Origin: Enterobacter wuhouensis | GTDB taxonomy: Bacteria > Pseudomonadota > Gammaproteobacteria > Enterobacterales > Enterobacteriaceae | Reading direction: 5' to 3' | Assembly (NCBI RefSeq): GCF_004331265.1 | Contig: NZ_SJOO01000014.1 | Coordinates: 1-64,000, forward strand | Length of the DNA: 64,000 bases | Shown here: positions 35,337-43,851 of the stretch, piece by piece | Layout of the letters: each line of letters starts with the position of its first letter | Numbering within the stretch: the first letter of the stretch is position 1 | Translations under genes and position numbers: made by a program | The notes under the pieces: model-generated | Databases searched by the model: none | Seen by the model: the letters and a program-made list of their open reading frames with translations, nothing else | Told to the model about the DNA's origin: nothing

Positions 35337-36044
35337 CGTCGTGAGGGATGCCAACCGCGAAATTTCCACGTGCGGCAGAAGACGGCTGTCGAGCGTGGTC
35401 ATCAGGTCGGCGTTTTCCGGCCTGATCCAGCAGGCCTGCATGCCGCAGCGGATTGCCCCGGCCACGTCCGTAGTGAGGTCGTCGCCGACGTGCAGGATCT
35501 CACCGAGCGGCAGGTTTAGCTTCTCCGCCGCCAGGTGATACATATCGTTGAACGGCTTCGAGCGCCCGTGCGGGCCCGCGCGCAGCACGAATTCAAAGTA
35601 ATCCCCGAGGCCAAAGAGTTCAGGCTGGGCATTGCCGTTGGTGATGGCCACCAGCGGCCACTTTTCGGCGAGCTTCGCCAGCGTGTCGTGAGTCTCCTGC
35701 GGCACGTCGATACGGCTGCGCCATTTGGCAAAGTTCTCCATCGACGCCTCCGCGCCAATAGCCGCCTCGCGCGCGCTCAGGCCAACGTTGAGCATCGCCT
35801 GCTCGACCGCGCGGCGGCGCCATTCGGTCACGTCGTGGTAAATCTCCGGCTCGGTTTCACGCAGGGACTGACGCAGCTGCTGAAAGTCCTTGTTCTGCAT
35901 CGCTTTCAGCGCGGGATGGTAGTTCTGCACAAACGCCAGCGACTCCTGCTCGGTACGCAGGATCACCTCGCGGTTGTCATAAAGGGTGTCATCAAGGTCA
36001 AACGTCAGGGCCGAGATCTGACCGAGTGGGCGGTAAAAACGCAT
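35328..36044 (-). CDS. yigB: FMN phosphatase YigB (HAD)
   Basis: HAD-superfamily phosphatase; the E. coli enzyme dephosphorylates FMN to riboflavin and has been linked to persister formation. Motif I is FDLDDTLYDN, motif II is AITNGNA, and LHVGDDLTTDVAGA is motif IV. It has 238 residues. Its ATG overlaps the xerC stop codon by one base (TAATG), indicating translational coupling in dapF-yigA-xerC-yigB. Confidence 0.95.
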   Translation of the reverse strand: MRFYRPLGQISALTFDLDDTLYDNREVILRTEQESLAFVQNYHPALKAMQNKDFQQLRQSLRETEPEIYHDVTEWRRRAVEQAMLNVGLSAREAAIGAEASMENFAKWRSRIDVPQETHDTLAKLAEKWPLVAITNGNAQPELFGLGDYFEFVLRAGPHGRSKPFNDMYHLAAEKLNLPLGEILHVGDDLTTDVAGAIRCGMQACWIRPENADLMTTLDSRLLPHVEISRLASLTTLI

Positions 36045-36946
36045 TATTTCCCCCGTTTGGCGCGTGGATGCGCCGCGTCATACACCGAGGCAAGGTGTTG
36101 GAAGTCTAAGTGGGTATAGATTTGAGTGGTCGACAGATTCGCGTGGCCCAGGAGTTCCTGCACGCCGCGCAGATCGCCGCTTGATTCCAGCATGTGTGTC
36201 GCAAAAGAGTGGCGCAGCTTGTGCGGGTGAACGTGGCTGTTCAGCCCCTGCTTAATGCCCCACTCCGCAAAGCGCTTCTGCACGTTACGCGCCGAGATCC
36301 GCTTGCCGAGCTTCGATAAAAATAGCGCATCTTCTTCTGCGCCAAACAGCCCGCGCAGATCCAGCCAGTGCTCAATCCAGGAGACCGCGTTGCGGCCAAT
36401 CGGCAGACGGCGCTCTTTGCTGCCTTTACCCATCACCCACACCTCACCGGATTCGAGATCGAGATGTTTGATATTGAGATTCACCAGCTCGGAAAGACGC
36501 AGGCCCGCACCGTACATCACCTCCAGCATCGCGCGGTCGCGCACGGCCAGCGGGTCGTTAAGGTCGATATCCAGCAGGCGGTTTACGTCGTCGACGTCGA
36601 TATTTTTCGGCAGATGGCGCGGGGCTTTTGGCGTGGCGATGCCTTTCGCCGGATTGGCTTTTAATCCGCCCTGGCTCACCAGCCAGTCGAAGAAACTGCG
36701 CAGCGCAGACAGCCTGAGCGCAAGGCTTGCCGGGCTAAGGTTTTTTTTACGGCTGCGCACGACGAACCCGCGAACCGTGGCGGCATCGCACTGCTGCCAG
36801 GTTTTCAGGCCGATCTCATCGGCAATCTGCATGATGGCATCGAGCTGGCGCCGGTAGTTGAGCAGCGTAATGGGGCTAAGCTGACGCTCCACGCCCAGAT
36901 AGCGCAGAAAGCGCGCAACGTCAGCGGCGAGCAGGGCGTCCGTCAT
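36044..36946 (-). CDS. xerC: Site-specific tyrosine recombinase XerC
   Basis: With XerD it resolves chromosome dimers at dif and plasmid multimers at cer-like sites. The catalytic set is complete in this 300-residue protein: Arg150, Lys174, His242, Arg245, His268 and nucleophile Tyr277 (in TQIYTHL). The N-terminal SAM-like core-binding domain covers about residues 8-95. It overlaps yigA by 4 bp upstream and yigB by 1 bp downstream, in the dapF operon. Confidence 0.98.
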   Translation of the reverse strand: MTDALLAADVARFLRYLGVERQLSPITLLNYRRQLDAIMQIADEIGLKTWQQCDAATVRGFVVRSRKKNLSPASLALRLSALRSFFDWLVSQGGLKANPAKGIATPKAPRHLPKNIDVDDVNRLLDIDLNDPLAVRDRAMLEVMYGAGLRLSELVNLNIKHLDLESGEVWVMGKGSKERRLPIGRNAVSWIEHWLDLRGLFGAEEDALFLSKLGKRISARNVQKRFAEWGIKQGLNSHVHPHKLRHSFATHMLESSGDLRGVQELLGHANLSTTQIYTHLDFQHLASVYDAAHPRAKRGK

Positions 36947-37650
36947 ACGCGCTCAATCCAGCGCTCCAGCAGCTCGGGCAGCATCAGGGCAATCTCCTGC
37001 AGCAGGTGCGTGGCTTGCCCCTGCTCATAGTGATGCGCGTCGCGGCTGGTGAATAACATGACGCCCAGATCGCCGTCGCGCCCCATCAGCGACATCGCTA
37101 CCGAGCCAATCGCTTTGGCTTCCGGCAGTACCACCAGCAGCTCAGGCCCGTTCAGCGGCCCCAGATAGTGATGCTCATGGCCCAGACGCTGAATGCGCAG
37201 CGGCTCAAATGCCTGGCGGCTGAGCGCCAGATGGGTGAAACCAGACGGCGCGCCAATGCGCCAGCGGTCCGGGAAGAGGCGAATCGTCGCGCCCGCCAGA
37301 CCAAGCTCGCGCGCCCAGCGGTGGAAGCGGCTGAGAAACTCTTCAAGGCTATGCGCGGAGGCCAGGCGTGCCTGCAAATTCAGCAGCCGATAGAACAGGC
37401 TTTCGTTATTGCTGGCCTGCTCCATCAGCAGCGTCATATTCTCTTCGAGCTGATTGATGTGGTTGCGGGAGCGCGCCATGTGCCATTCAACCAGCGACAC
37501 GGTCCCGCGAACCGGATGCGGCACGCGCATCGCTTCGACGACGCGTGCATTGCGAATAAAAAACTCAGGATTGTTCAGCAGATAATCAACAACAGCGCTG
37601 TCGTCCAGCTCCGTCACTGTTTCCTGCAGTTCTTCCCCTGGTTGTTTCAT
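36943..37650 (-). CDS. yigA: DUF484 GAF-like protein YigA
   Basis: A 235-residue DUF484 protein with a GAF-like fold and an N-terminal region (VVDYLLNNPEFFIRN) shared across the family. A coiled-coil stretch (RSRNHINQLEENMTLLMEQASNNE) is followed by the putative ligand domain with GPLNGPELLVVLPEAKAIGSVAMSLMGRDGDLGVML. No function is established. It overlaps dapF and xerC by 4 bp on either side, so it is translated in step with them. Confidence 0.93.
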   Translation of the reverse strand: MKQPGEELQETVTELDDSAVVDYLLNNPEFFIRNARVVEAMRVPHPVRGTVSLVEWHMARSRNHINQLEENMTLLMEQASNNESLFYRLLNLQARLASAHSLEEFLSRFHRWARELGLAGATIRLFPDRWRIGAPSGFTHLALSRQAFEPLRIQRLGHEHHYLGPLNGPELLVVLPEAKAIGSVAMSLMGRDGDLGVMLFTSRDAHHYEQGQATHLLQEIALMLPELLERWIERV

Positions 37651-38471
37651 AGATGGATAAACCCGTCATAGACATGTGCCGCCGGGCCCGTCATATACAG
37701 TGGATGACCCGGTCCTTTCCAGGCGATATCAAGCCGACCGCCCGGTAACTCCACGCGAACCTCTTCTGCCAGTAATCCCTGGGAGATGCCTACCGCAACG
37801 GCTGCACAGGCACCGCTGCCGCAGGCCTGGGTTTCGCCCGCGCCGCGCTCGTAAACCCGCAGGCGAATATGCTCGCGCTTCACCACCTGCATAAAGCCGA
37901 TGTTCGCCCGCTCAGGAAAGCGCTCGTGGCTTTCCAGCACCGGGCCGAGGCTTTCGACCGCAGCGGTTACCACATCATCAACCTGAATCACGCAGTGCGG
38001 GTTGCCCATCGAGACGACGCCGCACAATACTGTCTGCTCGGCCGCACGCATAATATAGGTCTTTTCCGCTTTGTTTGCGCGGAACGGCACGGCGGAAGGC
38101 TCGAAGTTTGGCTCGCCCATGTTCACGCGTACCAGCTCGTCGTCGGTGACGCTGAGCACCATACGGCCGTTCGCAGTACTGACGCGGATATCGCGTTTGT
38201 TGGTCAGCCCTTTCAGGCGGACAAAGCGGGCAAAACAGCGCGCGCCGTTGCCGCACTGGTTAACTTCGCTACCGTCGGCGTTAAAGATGCGGTAGTGGAA
38301 ATCGAGATCGGGATCGTACGGCGGCTCAACCACCAGCAGCTGATCGAACCCGACGCCCAGATGCCGATCTGCCAGGCGGCGGATCAGCTCCGGGGAGAAA
38401 AAGACATTCTGCGTTACCGCGTCGACGACCATAAAATCGTTGCCAAGGCCATGCATTTTAGAGAACTGCAT
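37647..38471 (-). CDS. dapF: Diaminopimelate epimerase DapF
   Basis: PLP-independent epimerase converting LL- to meso-diaminopimelate for lysine and peptidoglycan. The two catalytic cysteines are in NQCGNGARC (Cys73) and QACGSGACAA (about Cys217), acting as a thiolate/thiol pair. The start at 38471 (MQFSKMHGLGND) gives 274 residues; two upstream in-frame starts are not family-like. It follows lptM by 36 bp and leads dapF-yigA-xerC-yigB. Confidence 0.98.
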   Translation of the reverse strand: MQFSKMHGLGNDFMVVDAVTQNVFFSPELIRRLADRHLGVGFDQLLVVEPPYDPDLDFHYRIFNADGSEVNQCGNGARCFARFVRLKGLTNKRDIRVSTANGRMVLSVTDDELVRVNMGEPNFEPSAVPFRANKAEKTYIMRAAEQTVLCGVVSMGNPHCVIQVDDVVTAAVESLGPVLESHERFPERANIGFMQVVKREHIRLRVYERGAGETQACGSGACAAVAVGISQGLLAEEVRVELPGGRLDIAWKGPGHPLYMTGPAAHVYDGFIHL

Positions 38472-38507
38472 CATTCGCTCCATTGCGCGGGTACAGAACG
38501 TAATCTG

Positions 38508-38711
38508 TCAGAGATTAACCTGAGTCGGGCCACCATCATTGCCACGATCGTTGGTATCTGGCGTGGTTGACTCAATGCCGCTTTGCACAGGCTTCGTTGG
38601 CGGCGGTGCGGTTTTATCCGCAGGCGGGAAGTACAGCGGCCCTTTCAGCCCACAGCCGGTCAGGCTAAACAGCGTGATGAGAACGGCCAGCGTTCCAAAG
38701 ACGTTTTTCAT
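38508..38711 (-). CDS. lptM: LPS assembly lipoprotein LptM (YifL)
   Basis: A 67-residue outer-membrane lipoprotein. The signal peptide MKNVFGTLAVLITLFSLTG ends in the lipobox LTGC (Cys20), followed by GLKGPLYFPP, the conserved segment that in E. coli mimics LPS binding to help LptD oxidative maturation, and then a Pro/Thr/Asp-rich tail. The start at 38711 is preferred over one at 38867, because only the shorter form begins with a signal peptide. It is divergent from cyaY and 36 bp ahead of dapF. Confidence 0.95.
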   Translation of the reverse strand: MKNVFGTLAVLITLFSLTGCGLKGPLYFPPADKTAPPPTKPVQSGIESTTPDTNDRGNDGGPTQVNL

Positions 38712-38846
38712 TATAAAGTTGCCCGTAAGTTCAAATCTGTTTCTATCATCGCAGGAGAAGACACAAAAGCAAGAGTTTGCCGCTTTCCTGCAACGGGAAT
38801 TATTTAGCGTTATACTGCCGCCATCACGAAAAACAGGAACAAAACC

Positions 38847-39167
38847 ATGAACGACAGTGAATTCCATCGCCTTGCCGACACCCTGTGGATGACCATCGAA
38901 GAGCGTCTGGACGACTGGGACGGCGACAGCGATATCGATTGTGAAATCAACGGCGGCATCCTGACGTTAAGCTTTGAGAACGGCAGCAAAATCATTATTA
39001 ACCGCCAGGAGCCCCTTCACCAGGTGTGGCTGGCGGCCAAACAGGGCGGCTATCACTTCGATATGAAGGGTGACGAGTGGGTATGCGACCGCAGCGGCGA
39101 AACGTTCTGGGATCTGCTGGAGCAGGCGGCGACGGCGCAGGCGGGTGAGGCTGTGAGTTTCAGGTAG
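38847..39167 (+). CDS. cyaY: Bacterial frataxin CyaY
   Basis: Small acidic iron-binding protein that slows cysteine desulfurase IscS in Fe-S cluster assembly. It has 106 residues. The acidic helix 1 (LDDWDGDSDIDCEINGG) and the WLAAKQGGYHFDMKGDEWVCDRSGE sheet surface are typical of frataxins. It is divergent from lptM and convergent with cyaA, with two REPs between. Confidence 0.97.
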   Translation: MNDSEFHRLADTLWMTIEERLDDWDGDSDIDCEINGGILTLSFENGSKIIINRQEPLHQVWLAAKQGGYHFDMKGDEWVCDRSGETFWDLLEQAATAQAGEAVSFR

Positions 39168-39174
39168 TTTTGTT

Positions 39175-39250
39175 GCCCGGTGGCGGCTACGCCTTACCGG
39201 GCCTACAACAGCTCGAACCGTAGGCCGGGTAAGCGTCAGCGCCACCCGGC
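39175..39250. repeat. REP pair (BIME) between cyaY and cyaA
   Basis: Two REP units in opposite orientation, GCCCGGT...ACCGGGC (39175-39202) and GCCGGGT...ACCCGGC (39224-39250), linked by CCTAC...GTAGG. This is a complete BIME-type structure filling the 91-bp gap between the convergent cyaY and cyaA genes. Confidence 0.88.
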
Positions 39251-39258
39251 GAAACACC

Positions 39259-41802
39259 TCAGGAGAAATACTGCTGCAACAGCGGCGCGGTATCCTGGCT
39301 GGCAGGCACGGCAGGCGCAACGGCCTGATTACGGAACGGGATCACCTGTGCGCGACCGTCGACGTTCACGATCTGATAGAACTGCGGCAGGTTAAAGTTG
39401 ATAAAGCTTGAGCCGTAGGTAAAGCGGTCATGCGACGACGAATAGAAGCGGCTGACGTCACGCACTAGCTCCTCTTTGCTGCCTTCGCAGTGGTGATACA
39501 CTTCGGCACGGTTGGTCTCGTCCAGAATGTAGATGTTAAACCCGGCATCATCACCCGACTCTTCAAAGAAGAACTGAATAATCCCTTCGCTGGCGAATCC
39601 GTCCACCACCTGCGGCAGCTTGACGTGGTTGGTTTCCACCTGCACCGACAGGCCGTGCAGCTTGTTGTGCGAAATCGCGCCGTAGAACTCGATGGCGTTT
39701 TCCAGTTTCTGTACCGACACGTTCAGGCGCTCGAAGAACAGGCCCCAGGTCTGGCCGGAGACGCGCAGCGCTTTGAAGCGTCCGGTTTCCTGACGGGTGC
39801 TGGAGAGGCGTAGTTCGATACACTCAGAAACCAGCTGCTGCACGCGGGTACGAATTAAACCGCGCAGGTGCTGGCTGTAGCAGAACACTTCGACGCTATC
39901 CGGCGGCGCGGCGTCCTGGTGCATCTTGCCGAGAATGGTTTTCAGCGCTTCGATCATCGCCTGCTCGCCGTTGAAGTGCAGGGTACGCACCTCGTTCCAC
40001 GAGTTTCGGTACAGCAGATCTACGCTGCCCACCAGGCAGTTTTGCTGCTCGCCAAAGCTGAAGACGTCCAGCTTGCGGAAGTCAAAGTGGACCACCTGAT
40101 TGCGGAAGGCCGCCGTCGGGTCGTATTCCAGATTGACGATAATCGCCAGATGGCGAATTTCGCACGGGCTGTAGAGCGCTTTTGGCGTTGGCGCAGGCAG
40201 ACGCAGCGGGAAGTGGTGCGAGACATCTGCGACCATCTCCTGCAGCTTAGCGAGATCAACCACCTCGTTGCCTTTGATAAACAGGCGCGTGCGCGAGGTC
40301 AACAGGCCGTTGAACCAGGCCCAGGCCACCAGTTTGTTCAGGTAGCGGTTATACTCCAGCGGCTGATGGCTGATGATCGAGTCCATGCTTGGCGCACGGT
40401 TGTAGAGATACCACCCGGTGCGGTTTGCGCGGCCCGGCGGCACAAAGATAAAGGTGAGGTTCGGTTCTGACAGGTCCGGCGAAATCTGCGGGTTAACCAG
40501 GGTCACTTTACCCGGCAGCGCTTCAAACGCGGCGTACAGTTTACGGGTCAAGACGCCGATATCCTGTGGGCTGGCGGAAACGCTGAGGTTGTTACGGCGC
40601 GCAAAGCGGATCAGGTTACGGTAGCTTTGCATCATCGCATCGAGCAGTTCGTTGTGCGCTTCACGCACCTGATCGATTTTCCAGTTGGCGCGGTTGTCGA
40701 GCATGGACAGACGCTCTTCGTCCCATCCCCACTCTTTGACTAACTGACTAACCACTTCACGACGCCAGCCAACGCACGCGCGTTCGCGGCTGAGTTTTTC
40801 ACAGACTTTGAGATAGAAACATCGACGCACCAGGTCAAGACGCGTGGTGTCATCAATGGCTTTCAGGTATTCGGTGACGCGTTCGAGCATCATGCAGTAG
40901 GCATCAAGCCCGTAGGAGACAATCTCACCGTCGTGCAGGCGCTGCTTGATGTCTTTCGCCAGCAGGCGCGGCGCGGGATATTCCCAGGAGTAAGCTTCGA
41001 GCAGCAGCGTTTTCAGCACCGCTTTATACGGTGAATCGATGCTCTTATAGAGCTGCCAGAGGCTTGCGCCAAAGTACTCTTCGGCGGACAGGGAACTGAG
41101 GCCGCCCAGATCCAGCCATTCATTCGGCGTCAGTACGCCCTGCGAGTACAGCGACATGACGTAATCGTCGTAATGCTCTTCTTCATTGCACGGCACCATA
41201 TTCCACAGAATACGCTTACCGGCCAGGCGTACGGCGCTACGGTAGAATTCGTCCAGCAGCAGCATGTGCTGGGTCGAGCCGCAGTCTTCACCACCGAGAC
41301 TGCCGCTTTCGTTATGGCGGAAACGGTTTTCATCAATCAGGAAGAAGCTCACTTCCACGCCGAGCGACGCCGCCCAGCTCTCCAGCAGGCTGCATTTACG
41401 CTGCAGCAGCTGGCGCTCTTCATTGTCGAGCCAGGATTGATGACAGACCCAGATATCCAGGTCAGAAGAACAGCTTTGCCCTACCGATGAGGTACTTCCC
41501 ATGGAGTAAACGCCCGTTATCGGCAGTTCACCTTTTGGGGAATCCTGAGGCGGCATGCCGCGATAGAGTTCCAGCTCGTTCAGATAATGCTGTTGGGTTT
41601 CATCAGGCGTGAAGAGGCAAATGCCCTTGGGAACGTTACCATCGAGGTAACCCGGCATCAGCGGATGGTGATAGTGCAATAATGTCGGCAGAAGACTGTA
41701 CACCTGCTGGAAAGCAGGGCCCATGGCAGCAAGCGCGCGATCGACACGCAGTTGGTTTATGGCATCCAGTCTCTGTTTCAGAGTCTCAATATAGAGGTAC
41801 AA
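39259..41802 (-). CDS. cyaA: Adenylate cyclase, class I CyaA
   Basis: Makes cAMP from ATP for CRP-dependent catabolite control. The N-terminal catalytic half carries the nucleotidyltransferase motif GSTSSVGQSCSSDLDIWVC with the two metal-binding Asp residues; the C-terminal half is regulatory and senses EIIA-Glc. It has 847 residues. The start is TTG (41800-41802, MYLYIETLKQRL), the same weak start known to limit CyaA synthesis in E. coli. A CRP site upstream suggests negative feedback by cAMP-CRP. Confidence 0.97.
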   Translation of the reverse strand: MYLYIETLKQRLDAINQLRVDRALAAMGPAFQQVYSLLPTLLHYHHPLMPGYLDGNVPKGICLFTPDETQQHYLNELELYRGMPPQDSPKGELPITGVYSMGSTSSVGQSCSSDLDIWVCHQSWLDNEERQLLQRKCSLLESWAASLGVEVSFFLIDENRFRHNESGSLGGEDCGSTQHMLLLDEFYRSAVRLAGKRILWNMVPCNEEEHYDDYVMSLYSQGVLTPNEWLDLGGLSSLSAEEYFGASLWQLYKSIDSPYKAVLKTLLLEAYSWEYPAPRLLAKDIKQRLHDGEIVSYGLDAYCMMLERVTEYLKAIDDTTRLDLVRRCFYLKVCEKLSRERACVGWRREVVSQLVKEWGWDEERLSMLDNRANWKIDQVREAHNELLDAMMQSYRNLIRFARRNNLSVSASPQDIGVLTRKLYAAFEALPGKVTLVNPQISPDLSEPNLTFIFVPPGRANRTGWYLYNRAPSMDSIISHQPLEYNRYLNKLVAWAWFNGLLTSRTRLFIKGNEVVDLAKLQEMVADVSHHFPLRLPAPTPKALYSPCEIRHLAIIVNLEYDPTAAFRNQVVHFDFRKLDVFSFGEQQNCLVGSVDLLYRNSWNEVRTLHFNGEQAMIEALKTILGKMHQDAAPPDSVEVFCYSQHLRGLIRTRVQQLVSECIELRLSSTRQETGRFKALRVSGQTWGLFFERLNVSVQKLENAIEFYGAISHNKLHGLSVQVETNHVKLPQVVDGFASEGIIQFFFEESGDDAGFNIYILDETNRAEVYHHCEGSKEELVRDVSRFYSSSHDRFTYGSSFINFNLPQFYQIVNVDGRAQVIPFRNQAVAPAVPASQDTAPLLQQYFS

Positions 41803-42151
41803 GACGTATCGCCTGATGTTTCCGGGTGTTGCACGTTATTCCACAATCGAATAATGGCGAGCCCGCAGTATTTCAAAAAGATAACCGTTACCCTTTTTCG
41901 CCCTTATCTTTATGGTGGTAGCGACGAAAAAATGGTCTAAAACGTGATCAATTTAACACCTTGCCGATTGACCGTAAAGAAAGATGCGCTACATACAAGT
42001 GTAGCACCGATCTGAACGTGTAAATTCCTGAATACGGCTGCGGTCGACGCGTACGCCGCCTTGTCCCTCTTTATCTTCATCAACCGTAAAACTGCCATCC
42101 TAGAGTCAACAATGTTAGGATGGTTAGTGATTGATAATGACGGTAACAAGC
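41803..42151. other. Divergent cyaA/hemC control region
   Basis: A 349-bp gene-free stretch between divergent cyaA and hemC. It holds the CRP site near cyaA and presumably several promoters on both strands. A short dyad (CATCCTA...TAGGATG around 42100-42122) lies about 30 bp before hemC. No ORF with a credible ribosome site is seen. Confidence 0.6.
41943..41958. promoter_or_regulatory. CRP site in the cyaA promoter
   Basis: TGTTA-AATTGA-TCACG (minus strand) lies in a context nearly identical to the E. coli cyaA P2 CRP site. CRP bound here represses cyaA P2, providing feedback on cAMP synthesis. Confidence 0.82.
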
Positions 42152-43093
42152 ATGTTAGACAATGTTTTGAGAATTGCCACACGCCAAAGCCCCCTTGCGC
42201 TCTGGCAGGCACATTATGTTAAGCAGCGCCTTGAGGCCTGCCATTCCGGATTGCGCGTCGAGTTGGTGCCGATGGTCACGCGTGGCGATGTGATTCTTGA
42301 TACACCGCTGGCGAAAGTCGGCGGTAAAGGCTTGTTTGTCAAAGAGCTGGAAACGGCACTGCTTGAGAACCGCGCCGATATCGCCGTGCATTCGATGAAA
42401 GACGTGCCGGTAGAGTTTCCGGAAGGGCTGGGGCTGGTGACCATCTGCGAGCGGGACGATCCGCGCGATGCGTTTGTCTCCAATCACTATGATTCTCTCG
42501 ATGCCTTGCCTCAGGGCAGCGTGGTTGGCACATCAAGTTTACGCCGCCAGTGTCAGCTGGCTGAGCGCCGCCCGGACCTCGTGATCCGGTCGCTGCGCGG
42601 TAACGTCGGCACGCGGCTGGGCAAGTTGGATAACGGCGATTACGATGCCATTATTCTCGCCGTCGCAGGCCTTAAGCGCCTGGGGCTGGAGTCTCGCATT
42701 CGCGTCGCGCTGCCGCCCGAGCTTTCGCTCCCGGCCGTGGGCCAGGGTGCGGTGGGGATTGAGTGTCGCCTGGACGATGCGAAAACCCGCGAACTGCTTG
42801 CGCCGCTCAATCACGACGAGACGTCTATCCGCGTAAAAGCCGAACGCGCCATGAATACCCGCCTTGAGGGGGGATGTCAGGTGCCAATTGGCAGCTATGC
42901 TGAATTAACAGACGGTGAACTGTGGCTGCGCGCGCTGGTTGGCGCGCCGGACGGTTCGCAGATGGTACGCGGCGAACGTCGCGGCCAGCCGCAGGATGCC
43001 GAAGCGCTTGGCGTATCGCTGGCGGAAGAGCTGCTGAATAACGGCGCGCGTGAAATTTTGGCCGAGGTTTATAACGGAGAACCCCCTGCATGA
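42152..43093 (+). CDS. hemC: Porphobilinogen deaminase HemC
   Basis: Polymerises four porphobilinogens into the linear tetrapyrrole hydroxymethylbilane. The dipyrromethane cofactor cysteine is in LEGGCQVPIG (Cys242), and the catalytic Asp region is HSMKDVPVE. The start at 42152 (MLDNVLRIATRQ) gives 313 residues, as in E. coli. A TTG seven codons earlier is not favoured. First gene of hemCDXY; its end overlaps the hemD start by 4 bp. Confidence 0.97.
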   Translation: MLDNVLRIATRQSPLALWQAHYVKQRLEACHSGLRVELVPMVTRGDVILDTPLAKVGGKGLFVKELETALLENRADIAVHSMKDVPVEFPEGLGLVTICERDDPRDAFVSNHYDSLDALPQGSVVGTSSLRRQCQLAERRPDLVIRSLRGNVGTRLGKLDNGDYDAIILAVAGLKRLGLESRIRVALPPELSLPAVGQGAVGIECRLDDAKTRELLAPLNHDETSIRVKAERAMNTRLEGGCQVPIGSYAELTDGELWLRALVGAPDGSQMVRGERRGQPQDAEALGVSLAEELLNNGAREILAEVYNGEPPA

Positions 43094-43830
43094 GTATTCT
43101 TGTCACCCGCCCTTCTCCCGCAGGAGAGCAATTAGTGAGCCGTCTGCGCGCACTGGGGCAGGTGGCCTGGAGTTTTCCGTTGATTGAATTCTCCCCCGGT
43201 CGGGAGCTCTCTTTGCTCACCGACCAGATGAATACCCTGCAGGAAGGCGACCTCCTGTTTGCGCTATCGCAGCACGCCGTGGAATTTGCCCATGCGCAGC
43301 TGCAGCAGGAAGGACGCCATTGGCCATCCTCACCCCGCTATTTCGCCATTGGTCGCACTACCGCGCTGGCTCTGCATACCGTTAGTGGAACAGACGTTCG
43401 CTATCCGTTAGATCGGGAAATCAGCGAAGTCTTGCTACAATTACCTGAATTACAAACTATTGCCGGAAAACGCGCGCTGATTTTACGCGGTAACGGTGGG
43501 CGTGAACTGTTGGGCGAAACCCTGCGCGAGCGCGGCGCCGACGTCACGTTCTGCGAATGCTATCAGCGCTGTGCAAAACATTATGACGGTGCGGAAGAGG
43601 CGATGCGCTGGCACATGCGCGGCATCAATACCCTGGTGGTCACCAGCGGCGAGATGCTGCAGCAGCTTTGGGCGCTCATTCCGCAATGGTATCGTGAAAA
43701 CTGGTTACTCCGCTGTCGGCTTCTGGTCGTCAGTGAGCGTCTGGCGAACCACGCCCGGGAACTGGGCTGGCAAGATATTCGGATCGCTGATAACGCCGAC
43801 AACGATGCGCTCCTGCGCGCATTACAATAA
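43090..43830 (+). CDS. hemD: Uroporphyrinogen-III synthase HemD
   Basis: Cyclises hydroxymethylbilane with inversion of ring D. The 246-residue protein has the two-lobed HemD fold, with the usual weak conservation: ILVTRPSPAGEQL at the N-terminus and LVVTSGEMLQQLW in the second lobe. The ATGA overlap with hemC couples their translation, which suits channelling of the unstable bilane. Confidence 0.96.
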   Translation: MSILVTRPSPAGEQLVSRLRALGQVAWSFPLIEFSPGRELSLLTDQMNTLQEGDLLFALSQHAVEFAHAQLQQEGRHWPSSPRYFAIGRTTALALHTVSGTDVRYPLDREISEVLLQLPELQTIAGKRALILRGNGGRELLGETLRERGADVTFCECYQRCAKHYDGAEEAMRWHMRGINTLVVTSGEMLQQLWALIPQWYRENWLLRCRLLVVSERLANHARELGWQDIRIADNADNDALLRALQ

Positions 43831-43851
43831 CTCTCATAACGGGAAGCCATA

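Noticed and set aside
33787..35538. 583-codon open frame on the plus strand opposite uvrD and yigB
   Set aside because: It is antisense to well-supported genes, with no recognisable domain, low-complexity composition and no ribosome site. It is a by-product of GC-rich codon use in uvrD.
38508..38867. 119-codon version of lptM
   Set aside because: It runs into cyaY on the opposite strand and would hide the signal peptide. The ATG at 38711 gives a proper lipoprotein signal and lipobox.
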